DNA of 64,000 bases. Source: Ornithodoros turicata (taxonomy: Eukaryota > Arthropoda > Arachnida > Ixodida > Argasidae). The notes under the pieces were generated by a model. The model saw nothing but the letters and a program-made list of their open reading frames with translations. It ran no database searches and had not been told where the DNA came from. The DNA lies in assembly GCF_037126465.1 (NCBI RefSeq), contig NW_026999403.1, forward strand, positions 62,001 to 126,000, read 5' to 3'. Numbering within the stretch: position 1 is the first letter of the stretch; each line of letters opens with the position of its first letter. Made by a program: the position numbers and the translations under genes. Shown piece after piece: positions 43,690 to 56,365 of the stretch.

Positions 43690-45190
43690 CGAATCATCCT
43701 TTTCAAGGGTGAGGGCGAGATAAAACGCCTTCAACGATTAATGCCTCCGCCGAGGAACAAACTATTCAGACGCAATTAATTAAAACAAACTTACTTTCTT
43801 GTGTAGGAAGTGTACAGCATTCACGAGCCCGTACCTATGTGAACACGGCACGTAAACGTGGAAGGCGCACCGGTTCAGCGTGGCAGACTAAACCGCACAG
43901 TAGAAGAACGGTGGCTTAAAAGCTTCAATGAAAACCGGACGTGCACGTGTTACGCTATCATTTCCTTGTCCTTTCCGCGTGTGTTGTCACTTCATGTATT
44001 CTTTACTATCTTCGCGCTCCTTGGCGAACTTGATAAGCACACCATAAACCTTGTTTGTGCACATCACTGATTTCGAACGCTGCTATACCGTTCCGAACGG
44101 AAAAAGTGATATATGGCGGTTGTATGAACAGTTCAGTGTTATAATCCGTTTATTTTAAAGAAATGGGTGCATATGAACCCGTGATATGAACTGAACTGAA
44201 AGAGCATGAGTGAGCTCACATCTTTTTTTTTTTTTTTTTTTCACCTATCATCATCATCATGAGATAGCGTTTATTCGCGTTTTTTTTTTTTTTTTTTCTT
44301 ATCAAGACGCCTTTTCAACGTTGACTCACTCCACTTGTAGAACAACTTCCAGCATTCCTTTTCGTTAAAATTTGTGTGTTACCTGAAGGTTTTTTTTTTA
44401 GGCCAGCAGGATCAGCACGCGCTTATACTGGGTGACCGCGCTGCAAAGCCTACGTTGCGAGTATACCGCCGAAAAAAAAATTATTTCTTCAGTTTATAAA
44501 AAAAAAACTTCCTGATTTTTTCTTCACGCATAAATGAGGAGTTCTTCTACAGTTCTATGTCAAGCACATATTTCCAGCTTGTTATCGCCAATGAAAATTT
44601 TAACCCTGAAATGTGAACTTTTTAAGGATTTCCGAGAATTTACGAATTTTTTTACAACACCTAGATCGTTGAGAAAAGGGTTAATACTTTTTTGTTATAG
44701 ACTACTCCTGAGGGGCTTCAACCCTGCAAAATGTCGGTTTTGTAGATGCTGTTGCTATTTTTATAAAAAAATTTTAACGTTGGGCAAATTTTGAAGTGTT
44801 TCCCAGGATCCCACAAATCCCAAATTTTGCGGTAGACTATTGAGACTCAGTCAGTTGGTGACATTGTCCTTCTAGTAAACACGTTTAAATTTTGGATTTC
44901 TTGAGTGCTGCAGAACGCTCACAACATGCTTCCAGAGGGGGCACGGTTGTTCCTCCAAGCGCGAAATTCAGAGTCCCCTAGCGCCGGAACGCGCCGCTAT
45001 TTGAAGCTAATATTTTGAATTTGGGATACGTCTACCACCACAATGAGCTCTGATTTTTTTTCGTAAAAATCGGTGGGGGTCGAGCAGCATCGCTGGATCA
45101 CTTGGCGTGGAATGACCCAGGGCGACCGCCAAAGGGGTCCCACGGAAATCTGTTCGAAAGGGCCGCTCCTGTGTTTCCTTCCTCCATGCA
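43690..45190. other. No gene recognised; two T-tracts
   Basis: T homopolymers near 44222-44241 and 44280-44297 and scattered A/T runs are visible. A short segment near 45160-45190 resembles 30920-30960 (cgctcctgtgtttccttcct) and belongs to a repeat. Confidence 0.35.
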
Positions 45191-45401
45191 AAACGTAACG
45201 TCGTTACACTTGGCCAGATGTTCAGAAAAGCGCACTAGAGTTTACTTATTTATTTATTTATTTATGCTTGTTACGCCACATCGCCTCCCGGCATAGAGTA
45301 GCGGGGGTATACAGAAACGAAAAATGAACATGAACATAACATTACAGCAGTCACAGCAATATAGAGTTCGTAAATACAATTTGTGCAATTTACTTGTGCA
45401 A

Positions 45402-47212
45402 ATTTGTGCAAACGCTTGTTTGTACTTCAATACGTTCTGTGGGTATTAAAACATCCGTGTGTTACATCGTCTGGTCCCGGTCACTTTTGCACATCATTCC
45501 TCGCATTGTCTCTGCGATGACTGCTCCGCAATACTCACAAATCGACGCCGTTCGTTTTTCAGACTTTTTAATCTTCCGAGAAACTCCGAATTTCCGACAA
45601 GCTGAAAACTCCGATAAACACCCCCCCAATTTTCCAAAATGAAAACCCTACGTTGCGCGCTGCCGAATTTACACATTTTCCGTAGACAGCCTCACAAAAA
45701 GACTGTTGGGGGCATTGCCCTAATTCGCAAAATGATGTACTCGCTATGAGAAGAAAGGGCATTTCCATACGAACACAATGATGTAGATTACTTTCTAAGG
45801 GGACGACTTGTGAGGTTCCCAAAGGTACCATATTTTACAAATGAGGCAAATTTGCGACTTTTTACCTTAGAATCTTCACAACTTAGGACGCAATGCTACC
45901 CACCCCAGACAATATGGGAAGAAGAAAAAAATTCAGCTGAATATGTCAAATAGTTATGAAGATATGTGGCGTCAAACCGCGTGGGAAGCGCAATGGTCGA
46001 AACGCCCACATCTGAATGATAATTCATTTAAAAATAACCACCGATTATTTTCAACCACTTTCATCGCCATTATGCCTCCTAGGGACAAGGATTTTATATA
46101 TGTTTGAAAGAAAAAAAAATCGGAGAGGTCGACCGGACCACCCTGCCTGATCCGGCGTGATATCACCTAACGACAAAAGAGCGTGTCGCTGTAGAAAAAC
46201 CCGTCCTAACAAAAACCAGCACAAAAAATAATGATGACAATCTAGAAAAAAAAAACTTGTTTTGCTACCTGGAAGCACTGGCTGTAATCGCAATTCTCAA
46301 CCACATCACAAAAGTAATAGCGTCCTCTCCCTAAAACCGAAAAGTTCATACGATGATCCCTTCCCACGTGGATTTTAAAGTAGATTCGATAATCCACATT
46401 AAACATTGGGAGGATATGAATAAAGATTCTTATTTTTGATTTCATCTAGGGCGACATATGCCACCCTACAAGAGAAATAAACAGAGACTTCACGTCTGCG
46501 TTATAGAAAAACCCGCCTTGGAAATAATCCGAATCTCGCTTCCTGTTCACGGCCAACACGCAAATGCGACGGTTGTTGTCTACGAACTCACAATTTACGT
46601 GCCATTTACGGGACGTAAATACCAGTTCAAGTAAAAAACATGGATATTGAAGCATTCTCATTTATCGTGTTTTGTTAGTCGCTAAGGATTGTGAGGAATA
46701 GTGCTAATTATACTAAGGAATAGTGATTTTAAGTCCTGTGGATCGCGTGAGCGCTGACGTTTCGACCGAAGGACTGTTTGGTACCTACAATTACCGTTAC
46801 TTTTTATATATATATATAGAGAGAGAGAATCGAATCCGTATTGCTGTTGTCGTCATGAAGTTGAACCCAAACTCAACCAACTGTAGAAATTTCGGTTACT
46901 GGTTCAAATAACGGTTCAGCGCCGGCTGGAGGTCGCATTATGCATTAAGTGGGCACTCGCAATAGAGAAGGTCCCGCAAAATTGAAGTATGACGACAAAT
47001 TTAAATTCATCTGTTAACGATTAAATTAAGGTACTTTAGTCTTCCAAAAGTTCATCGCTCACTAAGCGGCATTAAATTTGTAGCGTTTGCCGCGCAACCA
47101 CATGCAGGAAAGCGCAGCTCAGACGCGCCGTGTGCGCATACGACGGTGCGCACGTTTGTGTACTTGAATCGAACAAATCAACCTTGAACTTACCCCAAGT
47201 TACTTTGACAAA
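45402..47212. repeat. 1.8-kb repeat, copy A
   Basis: This stretch aligns collinearly with 48697-50455 at high identity with small indels, from gtgcaaacgcttgtttgtactt to ccccaagttactttgac. A separate shared block just upstream (about 45190-45235 and 48372-48420) suggests the original unit was larger. Minus-strand frames are partly shared between copies (for example KSKxRIFxHILP and RDHRMNF), but both copies carry the same TAG between two frames. No terminal repeats are visible. Confidence 0.85.
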
Positions 47213-47479
47213 GTGTGCGTTGCTGCAGTACCTTATCCGTTACATACAGCGTGTTATCACTCAAAAGCACGTGTGTTTGAGGTTCTTCACTTGTAATAAA
47301 GTGTTTATCAAGTTACGCACAGTTGCTTTTACTGAGAGATTACGGAAATGTTCGCATATGAGACGCCGTTCATCCGCCGTTGTAGAAACGCTACATGCGG
47401 TAAGCTCCGAGCGGTTTTTTTTTATTCCGAGCGAGACGTAGACAGATGGAGAGAGGACAGCAGAAAGGAGTGAGGGGAC

Positions 47480-47680
47480 AGAGAGGTTAGTATGCGTCCT
47501 GGGCCGACTTCAGGGGGCACTGTGCCGACATTCGTCTGAAAAGTCATCGGAAAACCCAGGGAAAACCTCAGACAGCAGAGCCGCGGTGACAGGATTCGAA
47601 CCGACGACCTTTGCTAGCACCAACCAGAGGACGCTTTCACCCACATCAGCCATGCCGATGGTCTCGCGTGACGGCGTCTA
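47480..47680 (-). mobile_element. tRNA-derived SINE
   Basis: The minus strand has an A-box-like tggctgatgtgggtgaaagc and a B box ggttcgaatcc (complement of 47592-47602), followed by a body with ggttttccctgggttttcc and ccccctgaagtcggcccagg. From memory this body resembles SINEs common in ixodid ticks; that identification is recollection, not a search. Confidence 0.65.
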
Positions 47681-47689
47681 TGTCGTCTA

Positions 47690-47832
47690 GGAACAGTGAC
47701 CATCGTATAATCCCCTCAAGACCACGCGGCTTTCGGGCGCTACCTTGTTCGCCCATTAGCTTCGAGCGTAGTTCAACTCTGCCAAACCGGTGGCGCTGTC
47801 GAACACTGTGACGTCATTCGTTTACATGCAGG
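47690..47832 (-). repeat. Dispersed repeat, inverted partner of 39493-39625
   Basis: It is the reverse complement of the repeat at 39493-39625, with a few extra bases, and lies just after the SINE. A G12 tract follows at 47830. Confidence 0.7.
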
Positions 47833-47839
47833 GGGGGGG

Positions 47840-48370
47840 GGGGTCTATTCCACACTCTGATCTCTATGTATAAAGGCTGGATCGCGCATAGCAGAGGAGC
47901 GCGTGGGAGAGAGGAGAGGTGCGGCAACCGGCCGCCATGTTGGAGGGCACACTGGCGCCGACTGCTCCCATAGGAAAATAGGAAACAATGGGAAGCGATT
48001 TGATTTGGAGTATTTATTGCGCTTTAAACTGGCATGACATGGCCTTTAGTTTATAGGAAATTTTAAAAAAATATTGGCAGCCCCGCTTGAACTTAAATGC
48101 AGACGACCTAATGCGTTGGGCCCACCAATATGGCGGCCGGTGAGCACGCTGTGGAGCACCCTAAGCGCGATCCAGCCAATACTATAGACGTCAGTGATTC
48201 CACAGATGTGCCCACACCATTGCTACGGCAGATGCAGACGCGATGGCCGAAAACGAGAAACGTATAGGTGGCGTGCAACCGATAATGGCAGGAAGCCATG
48301 ATGACGATGATGATTCGGTTTTTTATGGCGCACGGACAACTAAGGCGATGCCAGGAGACGGCATGCGACA
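47840..48370. other. No gene recognised
   Basis: A tataaagg motif near 47870 and a GC-rich stretch with gccgccatgttgg could be a promoter, but no exon follows that I can support. Confidence 0.25.
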
Positions 48371-48696
48371 AAGCGTAACGTCGTTATACACTTGGCCAGA
48401 TGTTCAAAAAAGTGCACTAGAGTTAGTAAATAAGGAGAAGGGGAATGACGTTCAATAATAATTAGGGATGGGCCAACCGAATCCTTGAATCCTAGGCAAG
48501 GATTCGAGATTCCGAGTCCCAGTAGCCAAAACGGCGAATCGAATCTTTCGAATCCACCAACCACGTTTGTTCCTTCATCTTTTTCGACCCTAGTGACTCT
48601 ACTTGACATCGGGTACTTTGATAGTTTGGCACGGGACAGTCCTGTGTTCGTCACAGCTAGCTGCTACTCATTTTATTTGAGTTTGGGCACCATTCA

Positions 48697-50455
48697 CAAT
48701 TTGTGCAAACGCTTGTTTGTACTTCAATAGTTCTGGGTATTAAAACATACGTGCGTTACATCGTGTGGTCCCAGTCACTTTTGCACATCATTCCTCGCAT
48801 TGTCTCTGCGATGACTGCTCCGCAATACTCAGAAATCGGCGCCGTTCGTTCTTCAGACTTTTTAATCTTTCGAGAAACTCCGATAAACACCCTCCGAATT
48901 TTCCAAAATGAAAACTCCGAAACCTCGGAACCTTACGTTGTCGCGCGCGCTGTCGAATTTACGCATTTTCCGTAGACAGCCTCACCAAAAGACGTACTGT
49001 TGGGTGCATTGCCCTAATTCGCAAAATGATGTACTCGCTATGAGAAGAAAGGGCATTTCCAGACGAACACAATGATGTACATTACTTTCTAGGGGACGAC
49101 TTGTGAGGTTCCCAAAAGGTACCATATTTTACAAATGAGGCAAATTTGCGATTTTTTTTACCTCATCAAATGCAAACCTTAGGATCTTCGGAACTTCGGA
49201 CGCAATGCTACCCACCCCAGACAATATGGGAAGAAAAAAAATTCAGCTGAATATGTCAAATAGTTATGAAAATATGTGGCGTCAAACTGCGTGGGAAGCG
49301 CAATGGTCGAAACGCCCACATCTGAATGATAATTCATTTAAAAATAACCACCGATTATTTTCAACCGCTTTCATCGCCAATATGCCTCCTAGCGACAAGG
49401 CTTTAATATATGTTTTAAAAAATCGGAGAGGTCGACCGGACCACCCTGCCTGATCCGGCGTGATATCACCTAACGACAGAAGAGCGTGTCGCTGTAGAAA
49501 AACCCGTCCTGACAAAAACCAGCACAAAAAATAATGATGACAATCTAGAAAAAAAAACTTGTTTTGCTACCTGGAAGCACTGGCTGTAATCGCAATTCTG
49601 AACCACATCACGAAAGTAATAGCGTCCTCTCCCTAAAGCCGAAAAGTTCATACGATGATCCCTTCCCACGTAGATTTTAAAGTAGATTCGATAATCCACA
49701 TCCAGTATTGGGAGGATATGAAGAAAGATTCTTACTTTTGATTTCATCTAGGGCGACATATGCCACCCTACAAGAGAAATAAACAGAGACTTCACGTCTG
49801 CGTTATAGAAAAACCCGCCTTGGAAATAATCAGATTCCCGCTTCCTGTTCACGGCCAACACTCAAATGCGACGGTTGTTGTCTACGAAGTCACAATTTAC
49901 GTGCCATTTACGGTACGTAAATACCAGTTCAAGTAAAAAACATGGATATTGAAGCATTCTCACTTATCGTGTTTTGTTAGCCGCTAAGGATTGTGAGGAA
50001 TAGTGCTAATTATACTAAGGAATAGTGATTTTAAGTCCTGCGGACGGCGTGAGCGCCGCTGACGTTTCGACCGAAGGACTGTTTCTTACCTACAATTACC
50101 GTTATCTTTTTATATATAGAATTGAATTCGTATTGCTGTTGTCGTCATGAAGTTGAACCCAAACTCAACCGACTGTGGAAATTTCGGTTACTGGTTCAAA
50201 TAACGGTTTGCGCGGGCGTAAGGGCCCAAATGCACTAAGTGCGCACTCGCAATGGAAAACGTCCCGCAAAATTGGAGTACGACGACAAATTTTAATTGAA
50301 AGTCATCTGTTGACAATTAAATGAAGATATTTCAGTCTTCCAAAAGTTCATCGCTTACTAGCGGCATTAAATTTGTAGCGTTTGCCGCGCAACCGCAGGA
50401 AAGCGCAGCTCAGACGCGCCGTGTGCACTTACTTGCCCCAAGTTACTTTGACAAC
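48697..50455. repeat. 1.8-kb repeat, copy B
   Basis: Collinear partner of 45402-47212, in the same orientation and about 3.3 kb away. It lacks a short segment present in copy A near its right end and has a one-codon-scale indel in the poly-A runs. The direct orientation fits a segmental tandem duplication or two insertions of one element. Confidence 0.85.
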
Positions 50456-50459
50456 GTTG

Positions 50460-51275
50460 CCGATAAAAGGAACGAGTATAAAAGTTACCGAAAAATGTAG
50501 CTTAGTTGCAGTAACGAGTTGCCCCCAAACACTGGTCACAAGGGTGTGTGACGGATAGACAGAAACGTCATTGAACAGTTATCGAACCAGAATTTATTGT
50601 GCTCCCAAAAGTGCATCAATTCAATTTGAGATAATTGGTTGCAAATTGTATTCAAATATAGTGCACAGTGTATTTGAGCATTGTAAGAAAGCACATGACA
50701 GCGTTTATTTACTTTTTGGCATTTACCTTGGCTTTATTTACCCTCATGGCACCTAATTGTAGCGATTTTATTTAATAATTGTACATATTAAGTTTGTACA
50801 GCAAACATGGAACAGTTTCATTAAAAAAGTGCACATTACAAAGTTGTCATGGCAAACCGAGCTTCACAGTGCATCTGATTGTCTTTAACCAGACAGAGAT
50901 ACATGTTTATTGTTAATACACATGACAGGCGTACCACAGCAGAAAAATACTTTATTCAATACACCGCTTCTTTTTTTGTTACCAGTGTTATCAATACGCA
51001 GAGCTTGCATTTGCACTTGGCACATATGTGCCTAGCTGTATTCCGTGTCATTAACAGTCATATAGAATGCTACCAGGAGGAAGCAAATCTAGGTGCCTTT
51101 CTTGTGACTCACACAACTTTGTGCAAAAGTCAGGGGGCTTCATAACAAAGCCAGTGTCCGTATGCTTAATGCAGCTGCATTTTACACATCACTGGCACAA
51201 TTTACTGATCGCTGCTTCGAAGCCTTCTCAAGCATGGACTGTCCATCAAGCACCACTGCTGCCTGTAACGTCCTC
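50460..51275. other. 3' flank of ZPR1
   Basis: No other gene was seen. Minus-strand AATAAA signals occur at 50951-50956 and near 50905-50910, so the ZPR1 3' UTR probably ends within about 330-380 bases of its stop codon. Confidence 0.45.
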
Positions 51276-51279
51276 TGCG

Positions 51280-51531
51280 TCAGCTGTCTTCCTCGTAGTT
51301 TTCTGTCTTGATATCGTTGAGGCCCATCGCCTCGTTCTGTTCGTAGGACCGCTCGTACTTTGTGCTCCTCAGCGCAGGGTCCGGTTCCGGAGCGTACAAG
51401 TTCTGGATGTAGCTGTTTCCGAATGGGTCGTCCAGTATGAGAGTCGCTGGCATTTTGCCTTCTATGACTTTCCCCAGCTGATCCACGAAAGCCCCCATGC
51501 GCACCTTTTGCTGACTGCTCACTGTGTCGCC
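51280..51531 (-). CDS. ZPR1: ZPR1 exon 3
   Basis: It opens with GDTVSSQQ after a cattctcgcag acceptor, carries [19 protein letters not shown] and the C-terminal [11 protein letters not shown] block conserved in ZPR1, and stops at 51280-51282. Confidence 0.93.
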   Translation of the reverse strand, partial: GDTVSSQQKVRMGAFVDQLGKVIEGKMPATLILDDPFGNSYIQNLYAPEPDPALRSTKYERSYEQNEAMGLNDIKTENYEEDS

Positions 51532-53139
51532 CTGCGAGAATGAGAGAGATTCGTGTTTGAGGTTAGGTTAGGTTGGGTTAGGTTAGGTTGGGTTAGGTTA
51601 GGTTAGGTTAGGTTAAGCACGAATACTAAATTCGCCAAAGTGTGTAAATTTAGCCACCCACGCGGCACTTGAGAATGTCAAATTCAGTTAGCCCTCGGCT
51701 TTCGCGAATTTGATTATTTGCGAGTCGCTATCGGTGCTACGAGCTGATGCATAGGGCGAATACAGTACCCGGAAAAATGGATTCTCCTGTGTGATCTGTC
51801 TGCGTATCTCATCCAGGAGCCCCTCGACCGTCGTGAAGCGTCCTCCGAGCAGCCCAGCTCCAACTTCCAGCTCCAGCTCAGGCACGGAAACGGTGCAGGT
51901 CTCGGACTTTAGAACATCCCTGGCTAGGTCGCAGGTTTCCGTCAGGTCGAGCTCCAGTCGTTCTCCGAGAGGTTCGATGCCGGACCCGCTCTTCACCTCG
52001 TTGGTCCGATGGCCACATCGGTCGCAGGTTGTTGCAATTATTATCACTTCTTTGAAATAAGGCACCTGCGAACAAATTTACAGCTTGTAAAAAAAGGAAG
52101 CGTGAGCGTCGTAAACTACACAGTGCAGAAAACATCTGTCACAAACTGATTTTTCTCGTTACCGCGCCTTGCTATCGTGACTATAACATTTGTGGCTGCA
52201 GGAATATAGTACCAATAAAATTTCCAATGATGGAAAACAACCAATCTGAGGCTGGAACACAGCACAACACAACACAAGCCTCGAAGCACCAAAGAACATT
52301 GCAAGGGTAAAAAAATATGGCCGCGTTCGCTATAGACATGCCATTGCGCAACCGATATTTCGCTGTATCCGTGTTCGCTATAACGATGCCATTCTAAACT
52401 TCACCTTTATCGTCTTCATACGCGTCTCACACGGCGCACCACACTCGCTGCAGTTCGTCGAGAATGTCAGCACTTCGGAAGTGACATCTTCCTCTTCCGT
52501 AGCTTCTTCATCCATGCCTAGAAGAAGATTCTGTTCCTTCGATCTGGTGTATCGCTCCACAGTCATGGCATCGTCCGCACTGGGTGCACGAGGGTTCTCC
52601 ACAAAACTATTTCCCGAAGGGTCATCTATGACTATTCTGAACGACCTTTCGAGCTTACGTAAGGACTTCATCTTGTCTACGAACTCAGTCATTTTATTCG
52701 ACACATCTTCATCTGTGATGTGTTTCACAGACGCCTCCAGTCCTTGAATCGCTCTGTCCAAGATTCCTTCAACCGTTGTGATGCTACCTTCCTGTGATTT
52801 CGCCGGTATTTCAAACTCCAACTCGGGGATGCTGACAGATGCTGTGCCGGTTTGGACGACTTCTCGGTTCATGTCTGTTTTGGTACTCACGTTCAGAGTA
52901 AAACGAATACCGGTGGTTTGAATCGTAGCAGCAGGCTGCAGTTCGTTGTTCTGCCATCCGCAGTTATCACAGTTGAATGACATGATCACAACTTCTTTGT
53001 AGAAAGGTATCTTGGTGAGCAACAGGCGCGTGGTGCCATTCTCGTGGCACTGCATGCAGAGACTTTCAATTTCAGTTACTTCGGCTTCGTGGTCCTCAGC
53101 ATTGAGGTTACGAAATATAGGGACGTTGTCCTGTAGCAT
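51280..53139 (-). CDS. ZPR1: Zinc finger protein ZPR1
   Basis: Three exons (53139-52405, 52065-51769, 51531-51280) join in phase 0 to give 427 residues; human ZPR1 is about 459. ZPR1 binds eEF1A and takes part in growth signalling and SMN-linked nuclear functions; this is family knowledge. Two C4 zinc fingers are visible: C28-C31-C57-C60, and C230-C233-C259-C262, the second split by intron 1. Each finger is followed by its alpha-helical hairpin and a ZPR1 beta domain with IPELEFEIP / VPELELEVG, and by the paired IDDPSGNSF and LDDPFGNSY motifs. An in-frame TAA lies just upstream of the ATG, which fixes the start. The gene looks intact. Confidence 0.95.
51561..51615. repeat. Interstitial telomeric repeat (TTAGG)n
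   Basis: Eleven units of ggtta, two of them ggttg variants, form a 55-bp tract. TTAGG is the arthropod telomere repeat. On the ZPR1 coding strand it reads (CCTAA)n and ends 30 bases upstream of exon 3. Confidence 0.92.
51769..52065 (-). CDS. ZPR1: ZPR1 exon 2
   Basis: It opens with VPYFKEV after a tttgttcgcag acceptor and ends at CGG|gtactg. It holds the second half of the C4 finger ([16 protein letters not shown]) and most of the second ZPR1 domain up to QENPFFR. Confidence 0.92.
52243..52300 (+). repeat. Fragment of the 42.9-kb SINE-unit flank
   Basis: A caatctgaggctggaacaca block followed by acaagcctcgaag matches the start of the tandem units at 42913-43469. It sits in ZPR1 intron 1. Confidence 0.5.
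52405..53139 (-). CDS. ZPR1: ZPR1 exon 1
   Basis: It runs from the ATG to the donor ATAAAG|gtgaag and encodes residues 1-245: the first finger, the first ZPR1 domain and the first half of the second finger. The acidic linker EEATEEEDV sits before the second finger. Confidence 0.93.
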
Positions 53140-54830
53140 TGTTTATAGTATGTCTTTTCACCACGAAGCGAATACCGCTTTGAATCAAATGGCTACACAT
53201 ACGATTTAGAAAACGATGCACAGACGGGAGCAGACATGTTTTAAAAGGAAAACGTGAGACGGCGCGAGCGATCAATAAATTTCCAGACACTTGAATAAAT
53301 AGCTGTGTCACTTGCTTGAACAGCTACCAATACATTTTACCAAAGTTTCTCTATTCTTATTGTTTGCGTAAACAATTTAATTTTAGGAATGTGTATATTA
53401 GAAGAATTTCCTTATTTCGCTATCTCGCCGTTATTGGCGTTGCAGTTTGTTGGTGCTCAGTTCATTTGGCTCGTGTTGTGGTTGTTGTTCGTTGGTTCGT
53501 TGGGGTTGTAGTTTTAGTGGTTTTAGTGTTGTGGTAGCTGACTACTTTGTGAATATATGTGCGCAGTTTTATACGTTGTAACCGTTGTGAACTGTGAAGT
53601 GGAGATTTTCTGAGCGACGGGTTTTGTGAGTTACTAGATGCGGCATTTCTGCTGTGTTACGTTGTAGGTGGTGTTGCGCGCCATTAACATTTGAGGTGCT
53701 CCGTTTGGATTATTGTCATCATCTTTGCCTGGTCAAGCTAAGTGGTTCCTGAATAGAAGCATGCACATTTTTGTATGAAACTATGACGCTTTCAAGTTGC
53801 ATAAAGAGGGTTTCTAGTTTCGGCGTACAGGGCTGGCCGTCACTGTTCTAGATAACGAATACATATGTATCCGTATCGAACATTTTTTTAGACTTGTTGA
53901 AGGTTGCATTATTATCAATATGGAGCCACAACTCATTTTTCATTCATGAGCCCCTCCAGATTTATAATGAGTGAATGTTTGCATCTTCAAGTTCTGTTCA
54001 AATTCTGTTCATAGCATTGCTACTATGCTACACCCATAATAACGCGTAATAATATTTGACGATATCGAAACATTGTTGAATAGGTAGACTCTGCTCGTAG
54101 ACAGTTCAACTTGGTGCCAGTTGTAGCAGATGTATCATATTCTAGCAGTTATCATGCCACCCCGCCTTGGAATTATCAGTATATTATCAGTACTTGCTGT
54201 TGAAAACGGCTGTTCTGCTGATAGTAGTAGCAGGATGTTTCGGCTTGTGGCAGGGGCCTTCAAGCGTGTCGTGGGGGGCTCCAAAGGTTTCAGCTTACTG
54301 TTACTGCCCTCGTTTCCGTGAAGATTATCAGTTTAAGCTTATCAGCAATGGGAATTCCGAGGAAAAGCGGATCCTTGAATCAAGGTGACCAAACAAGATA
54401 AACCATAGTTCCACGAAGTGCTTGATCATGTTGATGAGAATGATGTTATCCGTGTGTACCTCACCTGTGTATTTACTCGGTCTTTATGTACAGGAATAAT
54501 AGTGCATTTAGTGAAGATCTGCGATTTGTGTGCATTTTGCCATAGTGTCTTAGTGGACATTAACAGTTGGGACGTGACGTGCTATTCCTCATGCATTGAA
54601 AAACTTTTCACGGTTGCCCGTACAAGGGGCTTGTCTGATATTAAACATTGTTCTTGATTATATTGATATTGATCACTTTTTTACTATTGTTGAAATGTTT
54701 GATGGTGTTTTCATCCAATGTATGTGTGTGTGTTGACTGTCAGTTATTTCTCATTCCTTCGAACATGTATTATTATTACTATTTTATTTTTTTTTTTCAT
54801 GGCAGTGTTGATCGATGCTAGTATGTTTCT
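53140..54830. other. ZPR1 5' flank, no exon recognised
   Basis: ZPR1's promoter must lie in the first few hundred bases. A gt-rich stretch at 53460-53560 and low-complexity AT DNA follow. No start exon of the plus-strand zinc-finger gene could be identified. Confidence 0.35.
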
Positions 54831-54860
54831 AGTAAAATTCTCCTGCCACTTTCTCGGCAG

Positions 54861-55003
54861 GCTGTACCTTGAGGTTTCTAAATGTTATCCATGTCCGACA
54901 TGTGGCTTGCCTAAATGTGAACGTAACTGTCTCCGTCCTCGTCTGTCAACCCGAAGAGGTCCAAAGTCACTGTCCGTCGTCTGTCATGCTCTGCAGTTCA
55001 GCT
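54861..55003 (+). other. Possible decayed zinc-finger exon
   Basis: After a tttctcggcag acceptor a frame reads KCYPCPTCG, the usual start of a C2H2 finger, then runs to a stop without the histidines. It could be a dead alternative exon of the nearby zinc-finger gene or coincidence. Confidence 0.2.
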
Positions 55004-55009
55004 GAATGT

Positions 55010-56360
55010 GGGGATGACTTGCGATTTCTCTTGTTGTTCCAGAAACGATCTTCGGCGTGTGTTTCACAAACTCAAGTCAACCCCGTCTGCAACTTCTTCT
55101 CGGAGTTGCGTGTCGTGGAGGCTCGCGGAAGAAGGAAACTCGGGTTGTTTTGCGTTGCGTTGATGCTTAGCTTATACCATCGAGCGCTGTTAGAAGCTGG
55201 TTTTGTTAAGTCATGAGGTGTGCTGCCTCACTGGTGGCAATCCCAAGATAGCCAAGTCATTATTGTGTCTCGAGGTCCAGCGCCGTTGTACAACCTGGTG
55301 AAAGTTATGTTGTGCTTGATCCGTTATGTAAGTCAAGGGTCAGTCTCACCTAATGTGTGAATAGGAACCTTGTAAAAACCTTGCAAACAAAAACTATGTC
55401 ATCAGCTGCGTATGCCTTGATACCGTTACAACACCGTTACGTTAAGTTTTTAATTTTGAGAATTTTTTCCGAGTTGAAATAATGTTTCTGTGCCGGAATC
55501 GAGGAGCACACCATGTATTTGTGGATGCCATGTTTCGCAAAAAGCTCTCTAGTGCTAGAGCGACACCTGGAAAATAAGTGCACAAATGGTTACCTGTAAA
55601 AGAGCAGTTTTCCATTAAGATATTGCAAGACATTGTGTGAGGAAGTCAGGGAGTTCCTCGTTGGTTTCTTTTTCAGCATATCTGTTGATAACAACAAAGA
55701 CAGGAGACAATGGCTATCTGCAGGGGGAACGTTCAGAAAATGTGAAGGGCTGTGCACTTTCTTTTGCCATTGTAGCAATGTGTGTGTGTGAGGTCAGATT
55801 ACAGCCCAGCAGCTGCATTTCAATGACCATACATTGATTTTCTCACTTGTTTCTGGTGAGAACTTTTCTCAGGCTGTGTGTAAACCCGATTTCCACTTTG
55901 TGATTCCGGCAAAAAAAAGAGAAGAAACAAAAAATGAGGCTTCTTTAACTCTGCACATTTCAGAGATCAATACAGAGAACTGAATTTTTCTCCGATTAAA
56001 ATTCCATAAGATTGCCAATACTGTGCAGCAAAAGTTTCCCGGTTGCCAGTATAGTTGGCCCTATTTTTTAGAGAAACATTGTTTTTAATAGGATTTTTTG
56101 AACACGTTAGTTGAGACAGCCTGTTACTATGAAATGAGAGAAATGTGATTTTTATTTTTCTGCCAACTTGGCGTTTTTTGTGTCAACTTTGGCAGCACAT
56201 GTTTATACCGCTGTGCTTGCAATCAGCAAGCCTTGTTTCATTCTCACTCCCGTTGTCTACTTTATGCTGTTTATTGTTTCACGTCTTTTTCGAGAGACGC
56301 ATGTTTCGATACAACACGTTTTTCTTTGCCTGCTTGGTAAACCATGCCGTTTCCATTTTT
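55010..56360. other. No gene recognised
   Basis: Short open frames only. No complete finger or BTB domain was seen. Confidence 0.35.
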
Positions 56361-56365
56361 TTCAG

